The notes: generated by a model from the letters alone, not told the origin. Positions 46,001 through 57,180 are shown, counted from the first letter of the stretch. The stretch is DNA of 64,000 nucleotides from Cranoglanis bouderius (GCA_023630585.1 CM042548.1:4511527-4575526), one strand, 5' to 3'. Numbers and translations are program-made.

Positions 46001-49000
46001 ATCTGCCGGTAGTAACCTATGTGCATATGGACATGGCTGAGAATGCAGCAGCCAGCTGGCAAAAGAAACTGCAACTACTAAACAAGCCTCATAACTCTGA
46101 TTTAACACTCCCATTTATGGCTACATGGCCGGCTGGTAATTAACATCATTTGATTGATTTCATTCTGAATATGGTCTCAGTAGCCATTTATCAAGCAGAC
46201 ATCATTTGAGAGCAGGTTAATCAGTTACAGTAATGTAATGCAATATGATTATTATCATTAGCTATAAACATTACTCATGCCATGTACTGCAAAAGCACTG
46301 AAAGTGAAATCAAAAGCAGCTTCTCTCACAAAATATACACATTTCTGTGGACATTGTACTGAATGGAATAACTGCTGTTATTCACGTGAAAATTTTAGAT
46401 TCGGAAGGAAAAATGGCAAAGTATCAAGCACTGAGTGTCTATGATGGAAAATGCAGTTTTTTTTCTTATAAAAACAGGCATTTCTCTCCAGTTGTCAGCT
46501 TTGAAAAAAGCTTTTTCTTGGGAAGAAAAGCCAATTACTAAATAGGAATTGTATGAAAATGATCTGGTCTCTGGTGCACTATGCATCCTCCAGCTTTCAG
46601 GTCAGTTGCTCTCAGCGGGCCTGTGGAGAAATAAGAGGGATGTTGAGCTGAGCAGATTGCAACTGTGCTGGAAAAAAATTATGGTGAGTGAGTAACATAC
46701 CTATGAGTCACTAGATAGCTTATGTCCTAAGCTATGATAGCTTATAGTTCATGAGATTCTGTAATTTGCTTGGCTGCATGTATTGACTTTTCATTTTAAA
46801 CCAAGAACTTGATTAAAGAAAACCATCACTGATAATGCAATTTTGTTTAAACATATGGCAGTGCTTAAGGCTGATGAAGAATCAGTCGGGTTGAAATTGA
46901 AATTTAGGAAGATGACTGAAACGCACAGCAAATTATAACACTATCACATATATACTCTGACTATTATACACTTTTATACGTCAGTGCTGTTGAACTCTTG
47001 ATTCTGATCTGTCAGAAAGTATTTATTTATTTACAATAGCTTGGCTGCAAAGCAAATCACAGGTTTTTATTACTGCGTTCATTCGAATGCATTATCATTT
47101 CTATAGTAAAAGCTAATTCACGCTGACTTGTATGGCAGACGCTAAACAGAAGGAAAACTGTGTTATTTAACAAAGAAAATATAATATAATTGTGAATACA
47201 AAGCTTTCTGTAAGGAGATGTTTGTTTAACAATTATGGAAATGAGCCTCCAGTGTCAGTGATTTGTAACAGTCAGAGGTAAAGCTGAAACTTAAGTTTTC
47301 TATGAAGGGAATTTCTTCAGGGTGGTTGGCTTTGCGTTAACTTCAAGAGAAAATGAAGGAAAGGCTGTAAGTGATAAGATGAACTAATCTATTACTTGGA
47401 CATTGCGTTGGAATAAAACATTATAGAAAAAACAATCGACTTCTCGTGGTACCAGTTACTCGGATTCACATCAGGCTGCATGATATCCACCTGACATTGA
47501 TTAAATTATGGACTTCCAGCACACCCAATTATGTTTTATTCTTTGCTTATAGAACTTTCCTATTGTGAATGCCATAGATGAGCCTTTGGAAAATCCAACC
47601 AACACTGTGGATGTCAGCCGTGCTGGAATTCTCTGAACTTGGGTCAAACACATACTAAATGTCAGGGATAAGAAGGATAATGATCTTCTATTGGCCCAAT
47701 TGAATTTCAAATTAGGAATCTCTGGGTTAGTAAGAGCTCTTTATCCAAGAAACTTTCTTTTTAAAATCTGCATTTTAAAACCAGTCTCATGTCTCACACT
47801 GAATGATGTGCATCTCTTTACTTAAGCAGAATCCACTGCAAGAAAAGAAGAATCGATGTTCCCTGAAGCCTCCTAGCCTCTTTGAGATGAATTGATCTGC
47901 GACTAGCCTGCACACCGCAAACCATGGGCCCGCTAATCCGATTAGCAGCCACGCTCAGTGGGCTGCGGCAAGCACCAGAGGCTCCGCAGATGCATCCATC
48001 ATGAAAGAAGTACAAAGAGCTGGTTAAAGGTGGCAGCTTCTGGGATCACATTACCCTGATTGGCTCCCTGGTGCTCTGCAGTGGGGAACACCAGTGCTAA
48101 ATCAAAAGTACTACAGGCTACTTATCACATTAGAAAATGGGCAATTACTCACAATAATTTTATGAGGATGTAATATGATGCATACAACACATCAGGGACC
48201 ATAAACCATTTAATGCTTCACAGGAATTCCGCTATGTATTTAAACACACTCCCATCTGAGCTCTTAATTTTGTGGGCTGCAGGTTTATTGATTTTGTAGA
48301 TGGCCCATAGTGCACATGATATTAAAATGGTAGGTGTAGCCAATTGCTGATATTGCTAATTTGTAGCTCGTGCCAGTCGCCAAATCTCATATTCCTTTTA
48401 GGGATTTGTAACACTGACTATTTCATTACAATTGCCACAGTGAAGGACCAATCTAGCTTGCAGTGGTGTGTGATGGCAGCATATGCCTGATTCACTTTAT
48501 GTCTTAAGTGCACCGTTATGCAAGTGGGAGCTTCATTTCCTTAATGCAGTGTGCTGAGCCCTTTTTTGCTTAAAGACAGCAGATTCTGGCTGCCAGATCC
48601 TCACACTGCAAAAACTCATCTGATCTCGATTCATTGCTAATTACTGTATCTGCTCAATGCAGGCTGGCTCCAGCACAGTAAGAGAGAACAATAGAAATTA
48701 CATCAATATATTATATCTATAACTTGCGGTAAAAGATATGAAACGAAATATTTAATCTTATCATCTGAGGTATTTTGATCAACCTCTCATTGCACACTTT
48801 TTTAAAATCAGAAATTTGCACCTTCAATCTTAAGACAGGATTTTGCGGAGTTTTTTTTTTGTGATTGTTGCAGCCAAAAATGCTTGATTTTGCTGCAGCT
48901 TTTTTCTTCCCCCCCCCCCCCCCCAAAAAAAAAATGTACAATTTTTTGTGCTTTTTTTGTGCTACTTCAGTTGGCAAAATTGCAATTGCATGAAATTGTT

Positions 49001-50669
49001 TTGCACGGTCTTTCACAGTCATGTTTGTTGGTAAATGAGACATTTCAGCTGTACTCATGTTCGATGCCTGTGAATTGAAGAGGGCTTTGGCTGAATGTGC
49101 GTTTTAATGACGTCATATGACGCAACTTGGCCCAAATCTGCAGTAACTTTGAAAAATCGCAAGCTCCTCTGAATATTGTTTAGTTGATTTTGCGTTAAAT
49201 TCTGTGATCGCAAAACTGCGAAATCGTGGAGGGATTGTTAGAATACTGTACAACACACTACAGCAGTAAGGTAAATGGCAGACCAGCTGATGGTACAAAA
49301 AAACTCTGTAAGTAATCCCATTTGCCCAACTGCCCCCACAAGAACTGAATCTGTGGTGTACAGAAATACAGTGCATCTCATTTACTCAAGACTGCATTCA
49401 GAGCTAGTGAAGTTACATCAAAATATTTACACTGGGAAAGTTACTCACCTTCAGATACAGGTTATGCACCTGCATAAATAAATTTTATGAGCTCCCTACT
49501 GAGAATTATGCAAATCACCTGCACCTCCTAGGTTTCAAGATTTTTTCTTGAGTAGAAATGTTAGAGAACAAGGTTTTTCAATTTGCTTTAAACACAAGCA
49601 TTATGTCTGGAAAAACTGTGGAATAGAAAATGCAACACATCACACCCAGACCCGGAAAAGTACAGCGTCATAGATCACACAGCACTTGAGTGTGGAATCG
49701 AGCTGTTCTGAGAGGATGAGCCACCTTCCCAATATATCAATACTTAGGCAGAAAAGGCTGTGTGAAACATTTACTTCCCCTTACAGTCTTAATTGTGTGC
49801 AAGCTGTCATGACAAGGAATTTGTATAGGTATAATGCAGTCTACCATTTCCTCACCATTTCCAGATACCTCTGCTTCTCATCCTGCATCTGTAGCTGATA
49901 AGCCTTCTGTAGGATCTCATCATTTTCTGTTGTAAGATCATATTGTCAGTTTGGGGGAATTTATTATTATGAAATTATTAAAATGAATAAAAGGGTACTT
50001 ACTAGACCACGGTGGCTGTGTGGGAACATTATTGCTGACTAAGAGGAAAGATGAAACAAAATTATTAAGACTATTACACAGTATATAGCCTAAGTCCACA
50101 ATATTTTATCTTACCTGCTCATGGTCAGGAATTTATGGTATATCTGTATGTTTAGACATTTTAATTTGGATCAAATGTTCATTTACTGACGAATCACACA
50201 TTCTAAAACATTATTGCTTCTATAGTAACAATTTACACAGGTACCTGTATGGTGGAGTCTCCGTACAAATGAATTTTAAAATATGTTTAACTGTTGGTAT
50301 GCTGAAGTGTTTTTGTGAGGAAACGTTCATTTATCATTTATGGAAAGAGTCTCCAGTATCAGCACTTTGTAACAGTCAGAGGTAGATCTGTAACTTTAAT
50401 CAACAAATCTTCAGTTTAGAGGGATTTCTCTGTGAACATGACAAGCTGCATTTTTGTCTTATTATAAGGTAAGGAAGAACAGGAATTAACTTTAATGTAA
50501 CTATAAATGGAGAAAAAATATGACCAGTCATTAATAAAAAAAACAACAACAATTGCTAGTGTTGACAAATTGCTGTGGTGTAAGAGAAATAAAACACTTA
50601 GGGAAGTGCTGTTATAGGTAAACAATCAGCCTCAAGGTGGTCACGCCATTACACCACCCTGTCTTTGAT

Positions 50670-50731
<62 letters not shown>

Positions 50732-50953
50732 AACACACTTACGCTTGGGTAGCGGTGCCTTGGCTACCTTCAGACGCTGTCTGATGTCCACCGACTCTAA
50801 GCTGGACTCGATGGGTGGCTGTAAACACAGGGAGCTCCAGAAAACTTTGGCGTAAGCCACATCCTCTTGCGACGAGCCTTCAAACACCGTGTAACACACA
50901 TCAACATCTGAAATTGTTTCCACGACGTCTACCATATCTGGCACTTCGCTCAT
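43097..50953 (-). CDS. hoatz: HOATZ cilia- and flagella-associated protein (one internal exon not found)
   Basis: Small protein needed for motile cilia/flagella in mammals (C11orf88). Minus-strand coding exons: 50953-50743, 50038-50003, 49926-49856 and 45935-45876, giving 126 in-frame residues. It starts MSEVPDMVDVVETISD, with the family motif FEGSSQEDVAYAKVFWSSL (about 24-42), and runs to the basic helical segment AKKRDEIMALLKKQREDRIK. All splice sites are GT-AG. A last exon at 43163-43097 (acceptor TTTGCAG, frame reading FSYKTLPEVLDQDIKEVQEL, stop TAA) is plausible but begins two bases out of phase with exon 4. A short exon of length 3n+2 must lie between them, or this exon is wrong. Confidence is high for exons 1-4 and low for the last. 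Upstream on the same strand are the miR-34 hairpins. Confidence 0.85.
43315..44237. mobile_element. MITE (AAAGGTACC family) carrying a nested element
   Basis: Left end after TA (43313-43314) reads CACTCTCAAAGATAAAAGTA. The body has GGGGTGGTACCATATTTTG and GGTCCAATTATGTACCTTAA. The right side GATTGGTACCTTTATTTTG is the inverse of the left, with a mutated terminus. It is interrupted by the insertion at 43,473-44,078. Confidence 0.65.
43473..44078. mobile_element. Non-autonomous hAT-like element nested in a MITE
   Basis: Terminal inverted repeats TAGGGTGACCATA and TATGGTCACCCTA. The flanking 8-mers TCTTAGGG (43465-43472) and CCTTAGGG (44079-44086) differ at one base and fit an 8-bp hAT target duplication. 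Inside, GTCCTCTTTTTTCTGGACATG and the inverse GTGTCCTCTTTTTGG extend the inverted ends. No transposase. Confidence 0.7.
44827..45126 (+). other. Unrecognised 99-codon ORF inside a hoatz intron
   Basis: Open plus-strand frame with protein-like composition (AQVYLACADGIPFLSVENKQ; NYQEVLTEVFDQHLIQMCEK), no low complexity, and the opposite strand to hoatz. I recognise no family. It may be a remnant of a retroelement, a retrocopy or chance. No promoter or splice context supports a gene. Confidence 0.25.
46970..47400 (+). repeat. Unnamed dispersed repeat family B, copy 2
   Basis: Starts near CTTGATTCTGATCTGTCAGAA. Then come CATTATCATTTCTATAGTAAA, GACTTGTATGG, CTTTCTGTAAGGAGATG, GAGCCTCCAGTGTCAGTG, TTTGTAACAGTCAGAGGTA and GGGAATTTCTTCAG. 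Same order as copies 1 and 3; lies in a hoatz intron. Confidence 0.65.
47860..48690. other. Complex unique sequence in hoatz intron 3, candidate conserved element
   Basis: About 830 bp of non-repetitive, balanced sequence in an otherwise repeat-filled intron. It is rich in homeodomain-like cores (GCTAATTACTG, TTTATTGATTTTG, CAATAATTTTATGAG) and has no open frame of note. Appearance alone suggests a conserved non-coding element; this is inference. Confidence 0.3.
48710..49235. repeat. MITE-like repeat with long C and T/A homopolymers
   Basis: Inverted phrases TTGCACACTTTTTTAAAAT, CAATCTTAAGACAGGATTTTGCG and GATTTTGCGTTAAATTCTGTGATCGCAAAACTGCG are typical of a fish non-autonomous DNA element. 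A poly-C/poly-A junction is at about 48910-48934. No clean termini or target duplication were assigned. Confidence 0.4.
50200..50640 (+). repeat. Unnamed dispersed repeat family B, copy 3
   Basis: Blocks CATTATTGCTTCTATAGTAAC, ACCTGTATGGTGGAG, GAGTCTCCAGTATCAGCAC, TTTGTAACAGTCAGAGGTAG, GGGATTTCTCTG and TAAGAGAAATAAAACACTTA, matching copies 1 and 2 in order. Lies in hoatz intron 1. Confidence 0.65.
50674..50731. repeat. (CT)n(CA)n microsatellite next to the hoatz exon 1 donor
   Basis: Compound repeat ending about 12 bp inside intron 1 from the hoatz exon 1 donor (donor GT at 50742-50741). In the transcript it is a GU run followed by GA repeats. Confidence 0.95.
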
Positions 50954-51023
50954 AATAACACTTCTATACTGTAGCCAAGTGCTGAGTGTGTTTACCGGAA
51001 GTGAAGTCAGCAGCGCCTGTCGC

Positions 51024-51038
51024 AGTTGTCATGGAGAA
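51024..51038 (-). promoter_or_regulatory. hoatz: Imperfect RFX X-box upstream of hoatz
   Basis: Minus strand reads TTTCTCCATGACAAC, close to the X-box core (CCATGRCAAC-like right half, weak left half), about 75-85 bp before the hoatz ATG. RFX factors control many motile-cilium genes, which fits HOATZ. The left half deviates, so this is only a candidate. Confidence 0.35.
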
Positions 51039-51214
51039 AGACGCTTTCAGGCGCGCGACATAATTTCCCATTTAATTTATGAAGGATAATCCTAAAGGTT
51101 AACGTACGGTTGTTACGAAAGTACAAAACGTCCATATACACGAAAAAATGTTCCTAAATCCTCCACACTCGTGGTGAATGATGCGCATCTGAACAAGCAC
51201 ATGGACCCCCAGCT

Positions 51215-51480
51215 AACCATTACTGTTTCCCAGAACGTTCTCGGATAGTTCGGAGTCTGGAATCTTGTGGTAACCCGCCATGTTTTCAGAGAACATTTCC
51301 TCAACCTTCTAGGAACCTTAAGATAATTTGAACCTCTTGAGAACTATGCAGTAACCCATGATGGCTTAGAGAATGTTCCCCTAATGTTAAGAGAACATTC
51401 TCTGAACCATCACTAAACCTGTTACTATACTGATGCAAACCTAGTTGATTGTCATAAGGTTCCTGTTACATCTGTATCTA
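51215..51480. repeat. GAACATTCTC-type degenerate short repeat
   Basis: Recurring units AGAACGTTCTCGG, AGAGAACATTTCCTC, AGAGAATGTTCCCCTAA and AGAGAACATTCTCTGAACC. Looks like a decayed fish minisatellite. It lies upstream of hoatz. Confidence 0.55.
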
Positions 51481-51767
51481 ATAAAACAGCATGGCACACA
51501 CCACCACCACCACCATCATCATAATCATCATAATCATCTTTTTCTTCTTCTTCTTCCTGTCAGTTTTAGGTTTTATAAATCTAGAATTGAAAGTCAAAGT
51601 TTAATGTAAGTTTAAATCCACAGAATTTAGGATCATGCATGAATGTTTAATAAATGAGGTTCCTGGTGTTTTCGGGTATTTAAGCTATTTTGCTATAATT
51701 GTGAGTAATTTTGAGAAAAATATAATACATTATTAATGCAGATTAAACTAATAAATTACAAAGGTGA

Positions 51768-51768
<1 letters not shown>

Positions 51769-51814
<46 letters not shown>
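51769..51814. repeat. (ATT)n microsatellite
   Basis: About 15 ATT units between hoatz and the miR-34 hairpins. Confidence 0.95.
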
Positions 51815-51817
<3 letters not shown>

Positions 51818-52248
51818 TGTGATCAGCTGTTGCTTTTGTTACCATTTGTATTCTGCCATGCCTTGGCAAATCAGGAAGATAAACCTCTTTTGACTTGAAT
51901 GAGATTGACAACATTAAGTGTATTTTACTGTGCTCGAGTCTTAGCTCTTCAGCTAAGGACATAAATATAATCCAATCAAAAAAAAATAATGAAGTGCATA
52001 AGAATTATAGATCAAGTATTAGTTCAAATAGACTAAGAAAATAGAGCTAGCTAGACTCATTTGTGAAAACTGATCTGTAGATTTGAACCATGCGGTCATT
52101 ATTCAAGGCTTAGGCTATCTAAGCCTATTTGTTTAAGTCAGACACTCAGACAGATTCATTTTCTTCTTTTTATTTATTACGAAGATGCATTACATTGCAA
52201 GCATTTTTAAAAACCAGGACAATAAGAACCAAGATGTGCTATTTTGGA

Positions 52249-52334
52249 GCTGTTGTTCAGCTGGTAGTGAGGTTAGTGATTACTGTAGGTCCAAATCGTA
52301 ATCAGCTAACTACACTGCCAAATAACCAAACAGC
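52249..52334 (-). ncRNA. mir34c: miR-34c-type precursor hairpin
   Basis: Minus-strand hairpin of about 86 nt. The 5p arm occupies 52320-52298 and begins TGGCAGTGTAGTTAGCTGAT, giving the miR-34 seed GGCAGUG at nucleotides 2-8. After a loop of about 16 nt, the 3p arm (52281-52261) begins AATCACTAACCTCACTACCA, complementary to the 5p arm with small bulges, as in miR-34b/c-3p. The stem extends outward with GCTGTT pairing to AACAGC. It is the second hairpin of the pair in transcript order, nearest hoatz. The first base is T rather than the A or T-A start usual for miR-34c/b, so b/c naming rests partly on position. Confidence 0.92.
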
Positions 52335-52513
52335 ATATGTTCCCAAGGAGTCTTCCAGAACAACCACGGCACAAACATGTTTCACCACTCTGTAACACGC
52401 TGTAACAGCTGCTCTGACAGTAGTTTTGGCACATAACCACATATAATATTTCACTCTGTGTTATGCTGTGAGACACTGAGGAAAATACACAGTGATATGT
52501 GCTTGACTGCAGG

Positions 52514-52597
52514 CTGTTGTGTTGGCAGTATGGTTAGTGATTGTAGTCTGTGTAAAACAATCAGCTAAGAACACTGCCTACAAACCAACCCCAACAG
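52514..52597 (-). ncRNA. mir34b: miR-34b precursor hairpin
   Basis: Minus-strand hairpin of about 84 nt. The 5p arm (52580-52558) begins TAGGCAGTGTTCTTAGCTGA, which has the miR-34b-style TA start and the GGCAGUG seed. The 3p arm (52544-52523) begins ACAATCACTAACCATACTGC and pairs with it. The outer stem CTGTTG/CAACAG closes the hairpin. It lies about 180 nt upstream of the miR-34c hairpin on the same strand, so both fit one primary transcript. miR-34 in animals is p53-responsive and, with miR-449, promotes multiciliogenesis. Confidence 0.94.
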
Positions 52598-52609
52598 GTG
52601 AACCGGGTG

Positions 52610-53740
52610 TGAAATCGTTTGACTTCTGAAGTTAGACATATCCTTAATTGGAAAATTTCGTTTTCTGGTACTAAGACCGAACACATGCATACATAGATAC
52701 ATGCATAGTCTGACAAATAACATTTAACATTTAAATGTTAATCAGAGCTGAAATTAGAAATAAGAAATTAGAAGGAAAAGTATCTGGGGGAAAAGAACAA
52801 AAAGTAGCTGCATGATATGAACAAAATTAGCATATTTAAATAGTTATAAGACATACTTCAGATATTGATATAAACAATATAATACATTTTAAAAAATGAT
52901 CATCTGAGATCGTTTGGAGCATTCACAAAAAAATGTAAGCATTCATTTGTGTATAACTGCTGTCAGTATTTCAAAAGCCAGTACTGTCATAATGATTAGT
53001 GAACAAGACATTGTGCAACCCAAAATCAGAGCTCACAATATATCCACACACTTTGAAGCAATGAATACAGAATTTTTTTTGTGTGGATATTTCAGGCATT
53101 GTGGTTGAAACTGTCAGCAGAAAGTGTTAAAAAAGTTCGTTTACTAAGGCTTACATATGAAGTAACGTGCACATGTATGAACAGGCTACATATAATTTAT
53201 CACCACTCACCTGTGAAGGATTTGTTTAAAATACAAACTTACTTATTCCTGCACAATCCAGTCTGAAGGAATGCCACCTTACACTCTTCTCTTCTAACAT
53301 ATCTATCTCGTCTCACTTCTGTGTATTACAGCCTGTACCTGTCGTTGCCATGCACCTCACGACGTCACACCTGTTGGGTCAGAAGTGCACAGACCAGTTG
53401 CATGTGATTTGTTCCTTGGGAAAAAATACCAGCTACATAATAACACTCACTTCATGACTGCTCTGTAGATACTAATACTATCAAAATGTCATAAAAATTT
53501 AAATCATGTAGCAGATATGACTCATTAGTTAAATTTACATGAATTGCATTGCACTGATACATTCTCTGAGATCTGATAGAGTTAGGGTGGCAAGGTTTAT
53601 TTCAAGGGTGGCATCCAAAGGGCTGTTAATGAACCTTTGGACCCTCACGTAACTTAATATATTTTATTTATTTATTTAAAAATTCTTCCACATTCTTACA
53701 GGGCCCTAAGAGACTCCTCAGGGCTACACATGACCCTGGA
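52610..53740. other. Intergenic, upstream of miR-34 hairpins
   Basis: AT-rich with no recognisable exon or transposon ends. If the 54.7-kb donor belongs to the miR-34 primary transcript, this stretch would be part of its first intron or pre-hairpin exon. Confidence 0.35.
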
Positions 53741-53744
53741 AACT

Positions 53745-54012
53745 TACCAGTGGCATGGTACCCTCAGGGGTATATCTTTTCGTACCTTTAATATGTATCT
53801 TTCACCTGGGAAAGTCAATACTTTCCAAAGCATACTTTGAAATGTTCAGTGAAGTTACTAGATCGATCCGGAGTCCCTGTTCAATCCAGACTTTGGTTTA
53901 CTGTCTGTGTCAAGTTTCCTCCTGGTTCTCTGGTTTTCTCCCACCTCCCAAAAACACACCAGGAGATGAACTGACTCCCTTAAGCTGCCTCTAGGTGTGA
54001 ATGAATGAATGA

Positions 54013-54047
<35 letters not shown>

Positions 54048-54510
54048 TGTGCGCATGAGGTCGTCCACGCCCATCCAGAGTGTATTCCTGCCTCATGCAC
54101 GGTGTTCCTGGGATAGTCTCCTCATCCAGTGGAATGGATGAGTGGCATGGTACCCACAGGAGTATGGCTTTGTACCATATGTACGCATCTTTCACCTGGG
54201 AAAATGAATGAAAAACATTTCTTGAATTGGAAAAGTTGTTTTGGGAACAGGGAAAATTTCCAAAAGATGCACCCTTTCTCCTTTCTGTGGTAAATTTGAA
54301 TGTTTGTTGTATATTTTCTTGTCAGGTCTCCTTAACTTTTTCATAATTAATGTTAGATTTAGATCTGTTAATGAAATCATTCAGTCACACACTCCCTTGT
54401 CACACTGCCATTTGACTTTAGTCTCCTGGAACACTTAAACCATTATTACAGGTACAAATTTAGTTTCACAGGTGAAAAGATACCTTCTAAAGGTATGAAA
54501 GGCATACTCT
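53745..54510. repeat. Composite of MITE arms, SINE-type piece and (TG)n
   Basis: The arms at 53,748-53,825 and 54,140-54,205 both read GGCATGGTACC(C) ... TTTCACCTGGGAAA, with a third segment at 54,455-54,505 (TTTCACAGGTGAAAAGATACC), resembling the AAAGGTACC MITE family. Between them is a SINE-type 3' region (CAAGTTTCCTCCTGGTTCTC, CCAGAGTGTATTCCTGCCTC, GTTCCTGGGATAGTC) and a (TG)n run at 54013-54046. Confidence 0.5.
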
Positions 54511-54709
54511 TGACAAGCAGAGACATTGTTTAGTCCCTCTTTTGCTCATTATACACAAATGTTTTGTCAGTTTAGACAAAATTTGAGCTATTCTACACAA
54601 ATTCGAGACAAGACAAACTCCCAAAATACTACTCAGTGAAAAAGTTCAGCTAGCTTTCCATGTCTGTATGGCTAAGCTTGGTGTCTCTCCCAATGACAGG
54701 CCTACTTAC

Positions 54710-54920
54710 CGAAGGAAAGCTTCACAGGAAGAACTCTGAAGTGTTTCTCTGTGGCTCTGAACTCTGTCTCACACTCGCAGCCTTTATAACAGGAGCCACT
54801 GAGGCGCGTTTAAACTGAGCGGCTTGTGCGGCGCGAGCCTCTGGAGGCGGGAATGAGGGCGCTAAAGAGCGCGCGCCGGCCGGACGTCACCTCACAGCTG
54901 CAGCGCGTGCAGGATAAAAG
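54710..54920 (-). promoter_or_regulatory. Candidate promoter and first exon of the miR-34b/c primary transcript
   Basis: A CpG-rich island (about 54,800-54,930) in AT-rich DNA. On the minus strand, TATAAAGG (54788-54781) would place a start near 54,757. About 45 nt later is a strong splice donor CTTCG|GTAAGTAGG (exon end 54710). A CRE-like GACGTCAC lies at about 54,882-54,889. The spliced product would run toward the miR-34 hairpins 2.1 kb away. No coding exon of a protein gene was found between them. A separate unknown gene is the alternative. Confidence 0.5.
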
Positions 54921-54949
54921 AAGGCACGCGCAATTATAAAGGCGTTTAC

Positions 54950-56050
54950 ATTGTCATCCAGTAGCCTTTAATAGTAGTGTGTAATGTTAATAAAATTATT
55001 TACTTATATTGACACAAAGATATATAAAAAAGAGAAAGTTCCCGATAGTAAAAGTACTTCTTACATATTAAGCATCGTAGGCCTAGTAGATTTTAAAACT
55101 AAAATAATTAGGTTTTTGTTATTTTTAGACAATTACCTTTTACATTTAATGATATTTTAATGCTCTACATTTCTGCTAATTACATTTAAACATTATTAAA
55201 ACATTTTCCTGAATAAAAAGAGAATGAATTAATTTTATATAATTTAAGCACCATAAAAGTAATTCATAATTCATTTTGACTTTTACCCAAGCCTGTGTAA
55301 TTTACCAAATGTCACTATTTAATTATAACTTTGTATTGTATGATAGCTATATAAGCTTAACGATATATATAAAACCATATCCATTAAAGCAATTTTTGTA
55401 CACATGAAAAAATTCTAGTTACAACTCGGCTTTTAGTTTTCTTTGACATGCCAAATCATGTTCCAAAAATGGTGCAAGGCATTCACATAGCCTATGTATG
55501 ACAATAAATGAATAAGAAAAACTGATAATTGTAAATAACTGACTATTGAAAATTTGTAAATTACATAATCCATATCTACAAAAGGTTGTATCTCTAACTA
55601 AGTGAACCATATTTCATTAAAACAGATATAAAGCCAGGAGGCTATAATCAACCATCTGTAATATGTGTATATGTGTAGTACTCTATCTGGGACAAATCCA
55701 AGGGCTATTCATTTCTAGTGGTTATAGATACTTTAGCATAAACATTATATCACTGTTAATGTTGGTAATAGTTGTTATGATACTAATGAAGTTAACCAAT
55801 TAAAGAAAATACTTCAGAACCTCTGTACTTTATTAATGAAATACGCTGCAATTACTACAATCATGCCACTAAAGTAAGACTACATTTTTGCATCAGAGTT
55901 AAAGGATGATTCAATGACTAAAATGCACTTCATGAGGCTGGCAGTTACCTCTTATAGTGTATCTATAGAATCAATATATATATAAAGTAACTGGAGTTAG
56001 GTATCCATCAGATTAAAATAATTATATGTATTGTATTATAGATATATGTG
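54950..56050. other. AT-rich intergenic, nothing recognised
   Basis: Long AT-rich stretch without exon, hairpin RNA or transposon ends that I can identify. Confidence 0.4.
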
Positions 56051-56056
56051 TTTATA

Positions 56057-56145
<89 letters not shown>
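56057..56145. repeat. (CTAT)n then (AT)n microsatellite
   Basis: About 15 CTAT units followed by about 14 AT units. Confidence 0.95.
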
Positions 56146-56149
<4 letters not shown>

Positions 56150-56150
<1 letters not shown>

Positions 56151-56880
56151 ATTTACCATTGATCAACCTATTTTTTCCCCTTTTGATTGCAGTTTTGATT
56201 CCAGTCACTAGTTAATTTTTTACTGATGATGTAGATAATCACCCCCTTACCTGAGACACATGGAGACACTATGCTTGGAAGATCAAAGTAACCACCGTTT
56301 TCATGGACAACCATTTAACGCAGAACCACTGTTGTTAATTCACAGGCAAGAAACAAAAACAAAAAGCTGATCAACTCCTTAGATACAGACCAACCCAAGC
56401 ACTAATGTTTCTCTGAGTTGGGATTGTTTTTCAGTTGGTAGGGTATGCATTATAACCCACGCGCTGTGCTGATAGTGGACAATAGCTAGTCAGGGTTACC
56501 ACAGAAACTATTTATTGAACATTTCATTCCTTCTCCAAAGACAGGTCTAGGCTTGCCTGTAGAAGTATAACATCTAACATCTTATTCGCTGCTGGTTGCT
56601 CTGTACACATAACAGCTAATCTGACATGAAAAATCAACTTGCATCAATTTGCCACCATGATTTATACATCTTTTGAAACCTTGTTTTATTCTCAAAACAT
56701 CAAGTGCATTCAACATATCATCTGATACTGTGCTACACAACACTTTTGCAAATTTGGAAAACAAATTCCTCATAATTTCAAAATGAAATAAATAACTACA
56801 AACAATGACATCAAAATGAAATGGCAATTTATTACCACTTATACCAAGACACATTTATTTACAGTATTTACAGTAATGCT
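56150..56880. other. Intergenic, nothing recognised
   Basis: Mixed sequence with a 90-codon minus-strand frame at 56582-56854 that has no family features. No exon is supported. Confidence 0.35.
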
Positions 56881-57135
56881 ACAGTGGGGGAAAAAAGTAT
56901 TTGATCCCCTGCTGATTTTGTACGTTTGCCCACTGACAAAGAAATGATCAGTCTATAATTTTAATGGTAGGTGTATTTTAACAGTGAGAGACATAATAAC
57001 AACAAAAAAATGCAGAAAAACGCATTTCAAAAAAGTTAGAAATTGATTTGCATTTTAATGAGTGAAATAAGTATTTGATCCCCTATCAATCAGCAAGATT
57101 TCTGGCTCACAGGTGTCTTTTACACAGGTAATGAG

Positions 57136-57180
57136 CTGAGATTAGGAGCACTCTCTTAAAGGGAGTGCTCCTAATCTCAG
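57136..57180. repeat. 18-bp perfect palindrome arms inside the Tc1 element
   Basis: Arms CTGAGATTAGGAGCACTC and its exact reverse complement GAGTGCTCCTAATCTCAG surround a 9-bp spacer, just inside the left inverted repeat and upstream of the transposase start. Confidence 0.9.

Noticed and set aside
52129..52395. 88-codon plus-strand ORF across the miR-34c hairpin
   Set aside because: No protein similarity; it overlaps a clear hairpin on the opposite strand and is chance.
56057..56145. CRISPR-like tandem array
   Set aside because: Plain tetranucleotide and dinucleotide repeats with no spacers; the genome is eukaryotic.
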